From the NCBI GenBank assembly GCA_013398175.1, contig VZRZ01006467.1:291559-355558 (forward strand): DNA of 64,000 bases. Reading direction: 5' to 3'. The position numbers and the translations under genes are program-made. Position 1 is the stretch's first letter; the number at the start of each line of letters is the position of its first letter. Source of the DNA: Climacteris rufus. Taxonomy: Eukaryota; Chordata; Aves; Passeriformes; Climacteridae. A model generated the notes under the pieces. The model had not been told where the DNA came from. It did not search any database and saw only the letters and a list, made by a program, of their open reading frames with translations. Shown here in pieces: positions 60,492 to 64,000 of this stretch.

Positions 60492-63400
60492 CAACAAAAA
60501 CGAGTCACAACTTTCAGTGAAAAAGGTTCAGGGAATGATTTTGCATGTTTGTGTCGTAGCTTCTAATTCCTCTCTTCCCTTCTCCTGGAGCGACCCCTAA
60601 CGGGATGTGACAAGGGCGCCACTGACCTGTGTATCTCCAGCCTCTGCCACCAGGGGCCAGGTGTCGGAGAGGGGCAGCCACACAGCCCCAGGGCTGCCGC
60701 TGGGTCCTGCTGCTCCCAGTGGTGCGTGGTCTGCAAAGGAAGCAGAGGGAGAAAGCAAGCCAGAATGGAGAATGGTAAACATAGAGTATCTTGGAAGTAC
60801 ACAGCAATGTTCACTGAAGAGGAGGGAATGATACCAAAAAGGATAGGAGGGGGAGTCCAAGTGCATTCAACAGAGGAAGAAGGTGACTCCTGTGCCAGAC
60901 ACAGTGGAGGGAGATGCTTTGAAGGCCTTATCTTATAGTGAGGCCTTCATGGGGTCAGGGTTGTTCAACAGAAACAGCCAGAACTGTCTGTCCTGCTAAT
61001 TCATTTATGGCAGCTGCAGAAGCAAAGGAATAAACAAGAATTGACTGTTTTACCTCACGTGCACCTGTGTGTACATACACCATGACCCCCACACCTGAAC
61101 ATCGTGGCCATCCTGCCACAGGGCCTGGATGAAAATTCCTCTTTGCAGCTTCTGATGCCTGAGACTTGAATGCACAGTTGAGTTACTGGGTACCACACAT
61201 TCAGCCACAGTGTGGTTTCGTGAGGCAGAGCACGCAGATTTAACAGCTCACCTCACCTGACAAGGAGAGTTCCCAGTCCCTCTCTGATCCTGGCTGTTAT
61301 TGCCCCCGCTAAACTCATGCCAACAGGATTGCTCATCAGATATGCCATGAGTCACCATCAAGTTGCTAAAGCTGCAGAAAAAACCCAGCGGCACACAAGA
61401 AAAGAGTTAAATTGTTTCCTGCTATTTTAATTTATTTAAATAGCTCGTGGAAGGGCCTAGTGTGAAGCTGGAGGAGGTGGGGGAGAACAGTAGTGACTGC
61501 CCAGCCAAGGGTGGGAGCTGATAAAGTCAGCTGCCTGTGGGTCTGTACCCTTAATCAGCCTGCCTGGCTGCTTTGCTGGATGGTCAAGCCCACCATTTGA
61601 CAGAAGATAAAACCATTGTTCAGTAGATTGATACCATGGCAATAAGCCAGCAGGGAAAAGAAAGGGAAAGAAAAAGTGAATAGTAGATTAATAACATAAA
61701 TTGGAAGGCTGCTGTTGGTTATAGCAGGAAGCCTGCTTGCAGCCAAAGACAACTGCATTCAAGCAAAATTAGCATTGAAGTTACAATCCACTGCAGATTT
61801 AGATTTTATGGGACGAATTAAACAATTCTCTGGAAAGCTCTGGCAATGCACACTGTCTTCTAGATTGCAGCCATTCTCCTCACCTTCAGTGCTGAAAAGT
61901 AGCGCAGGAAAGAAACATGGGAAAGGAAACAGCAGTGCAGGATCCCTGACTTGAGTCTTGTCTTGCTCAGTAAGGAAAGGGTTAGTTCCCCAAGCCACTG
62001 TTCACTGTACTGATTTTAATACAAATGAGTAACATTTTAGATAAATCCAAAGATGTTGAACCTGAGAAAGGAAAAAAATAACCAAACCAATGGAATTTTG
62101 AGCTGTTCAGACCTCCTGTCATTTTACACTTAAATCTTGCAATGCATTCATTGTTGCATGGAATTAGGGAATTATTGTAGAGATAAGCAACTTCCCCCTA
62201 GGAAGACCTTTTGGCAGTCTGGTTTCTGCAGGTATAACTCTAAGATGACATAGCTAGCTGGCCTGTGAAAGCGGAAATGGCAGCACAGACTCAGAAGGGT
62301 GGCTCATAACTTAATCCTTTCTGCCAGCAGCACTCTTCTTGACACAGGTCACTGCTAGGATGTGTGTGACCATACCTTGGCAGAGCTAAGATTCAAAACT
62401 TGACTGTCCTTTTATTCCTTCTTTCTTAAATCTGTCTATCCTGTTTATACTCATAGGATTTGGTATCAGCTTGTAACTATCACAGTTCAAGGTTGCACGA
62501 GGCTTTTGGGGTGCCTGGGTCTGTATTTCCATCAAAGCCCTGATGATTATATAAGGTCTTAGGGATTTCCACTAATTGTCTGCTATGTTCATAAACCCAG
62601 CTGGCTGTCATTGTAGACCTGTAATTCATTCTACATACTGCTTATAATTTTAGAAATATCTTTAATACAGAAGGCTTTGTTATTGCACTTTCTTAAATAA
62701 AAAAAAGGGTTAATCCAAGTGATACAAGTAACTGGTGGAGTAGCTGCTGCTGAACCTCTCTCCATTGTTTAGTTACTCTAATCAATTCTACAGCAGGCAT
62801 GTGTTACAACTATAAAGGTACCTACAAAACCTGTCCAACCTGAATGCCCTGTTAAGGAAATTATTTAGACATGCTGTTAAAGCATCTACTGCTGCAGTTA
62901 AAAGTACAGTAGACCTACACTGATCATATTTGTCATCCCATCACCAACCAGCTCAGCAAAGTTAAGGGGTTGCATACAGAATGTATGGGAACATGTAGAA
63001 AGTTTTGGAGCAGCGTCATTGAGGATTGGGGTCAGTTATAAATGTGGGCAGGTTAGCAGCAGGCAATGACTACTTTGACAACAGAAAATTGCCTTTTCTA
63101 AAGGTCAGCAAGGTGATGTAGAGGAAAAGTTGATGCTCAGCAGGTCAGAGGGCCTCCGTACTCATAGACTAAAAGGAAATTCTGAAGTCAGCAGCTGACT
63201 GATCAAGAATTCCCAACTATCAAGTTCCCAAACATACTTAAAATTTATGTTTCCCTTAATCAAGTGGTCTTTCCTCCCTGTAGACTTGTAAGAACTGTTT
63301 CCTGATGGACCATCTATGAAATCAGTAGTCAGCCTTTAAAAAGGGAAGTGCCCTTCTACACCCAACACTGCCCAAGGGCCCTGAGGATTGAAGTTGAGTC

Positions 63401-64000
63401 CCTGTATTTGGAAGGCATAGAGTACAACTCAACTGAGCAGACAAAAAAAAAAAAAAAAATCTGGTTGAGTTCCAGTTAATGTCCTGTACAGCTTCTACTC
63501 TTTCAAAATACTATGAACAGTCCTAGTAAAGCAATGGCTTTACCTGTTAAAAACGATGAGTCTTTTGGCTGGATGGTTTGCATTTGGTACAAGGAGTTCC
63601 AAATCCTAACTCCAGGACCAAAGCTTAAATTTATGTTTAGCTCCACAAATATCTCCTTTGAAATACTTGAAACCTCCTGAACAGATTTGGTAACTAGCAT
63701 GGTTATTGCCTGGCTTCACAGAAATGGTTGTGCAGAAGGGTCAAAGAAAAGGCACATTGTCATGCAGAAATCAGCATCACCTCTGAAGAACACATACACA
63801 TACACACTTCGTTCCTCTTGAACAAGAGGAACAATTTTGTTTGCTCTGACTCTACCTTCCTGTGCAGAGCAAGCGGCAGCAGGAAAGGACTCATTACCTC
63901 AGCCCTCTGTGGAGAGCAGAAGATGGGGCAGAATGGAAATATCCAGTAATCCTTCATTGTGGCTGTCATTGGTTTTCTTGGATTAGAAACATCTGGCAAC
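60492..64000. other. Non-coding DNA to window end
   Basis: Contains a short GC-richer patch (60590-60740) that opens several overlapping frames on both strands, and an A tract at 63443-63459. At 63868 an acceptor-like sequence (CTACCTTCCTGTGCAG) is followed by a frame that stays open to the window edge, which is not enough for a call. No other feature recognised. Confidence 0.5.

Noticed and set aside
63868..64000. Open frame after an acceptor-like site at the window edge
   Set aside because: Runs off the window with no donor visible and no recognisable protein; too little to call.

Overview
The window is avian genomic DNA. The clearest evidence is the terminal coding exon of BCL2 on the + strand (21345-21479). 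It encodes the C-terminal 44 residues, including the membrane anchor, and matches the bird form of the protein as I recall it. Two CR1 LINE tails of typical avian type and a roughly 1.1 kb LTR of a type I associate with bird genomes agree with this. Splice signals, polyadenylation signals and AT-rich non-coding DNA are those of a vertebrate. No prokaryotic-type genes, tRNA or rRNA genes, or CRISPR arrays are visible.

Layout. Positions 1-21344 are the 3' part of the very large intron before the last BCL2 exon. It holds simple repeats, old repeat debris, one CR1 scrap and two exon-like open stretches that I cannot identify. Positions 21345-21479 are coding, and 21480 to about 26088 is the 3' UTR. 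The UTR keeps five blocks that I recognise from the human UTR: an AU-rich element, a miR-15/16 seed site, a miR-181 seed site overlapping a Pumilio-type element, and the terminal poly(A) signal. From about 26.09 to 46.4 kb the DNA is intergenic, with an AT-rich palindromic microsatellite, a solo LTR (28950-30069), a CR1 tail (30654-30927), a poly-T/(TTTGG)n tract and a small CpG-enriched patch (40.2-40.78 kb).

A CR1 tail (46405-46848) abuts a strong CpG island (about 46.85-47.35 kb) that contains an 81-base assembly gap. Downstream on the + strand, two exon-like stretches (48248-48390 and 51764-51917) have good splice sites and compatible phases. They encode the start of a basic, Tyr/His/Arg-rich protein that I do not recognise. 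A possible third, terminal exon lies at 52633-52731. This putative CpG-island gene is the most interesting item in the window. The rest, to 64000, shows old repeat debris and simple repeats but no recognisable gene.

In mammals the gene facing the BCL2 3' end is PHLPP1, on the opposite strand. No large minus-strand coding exon of that kind is seen here, so its 3' end probably lies outside the window. Calls of conservation with human rest on remembered sequence and were not computed.
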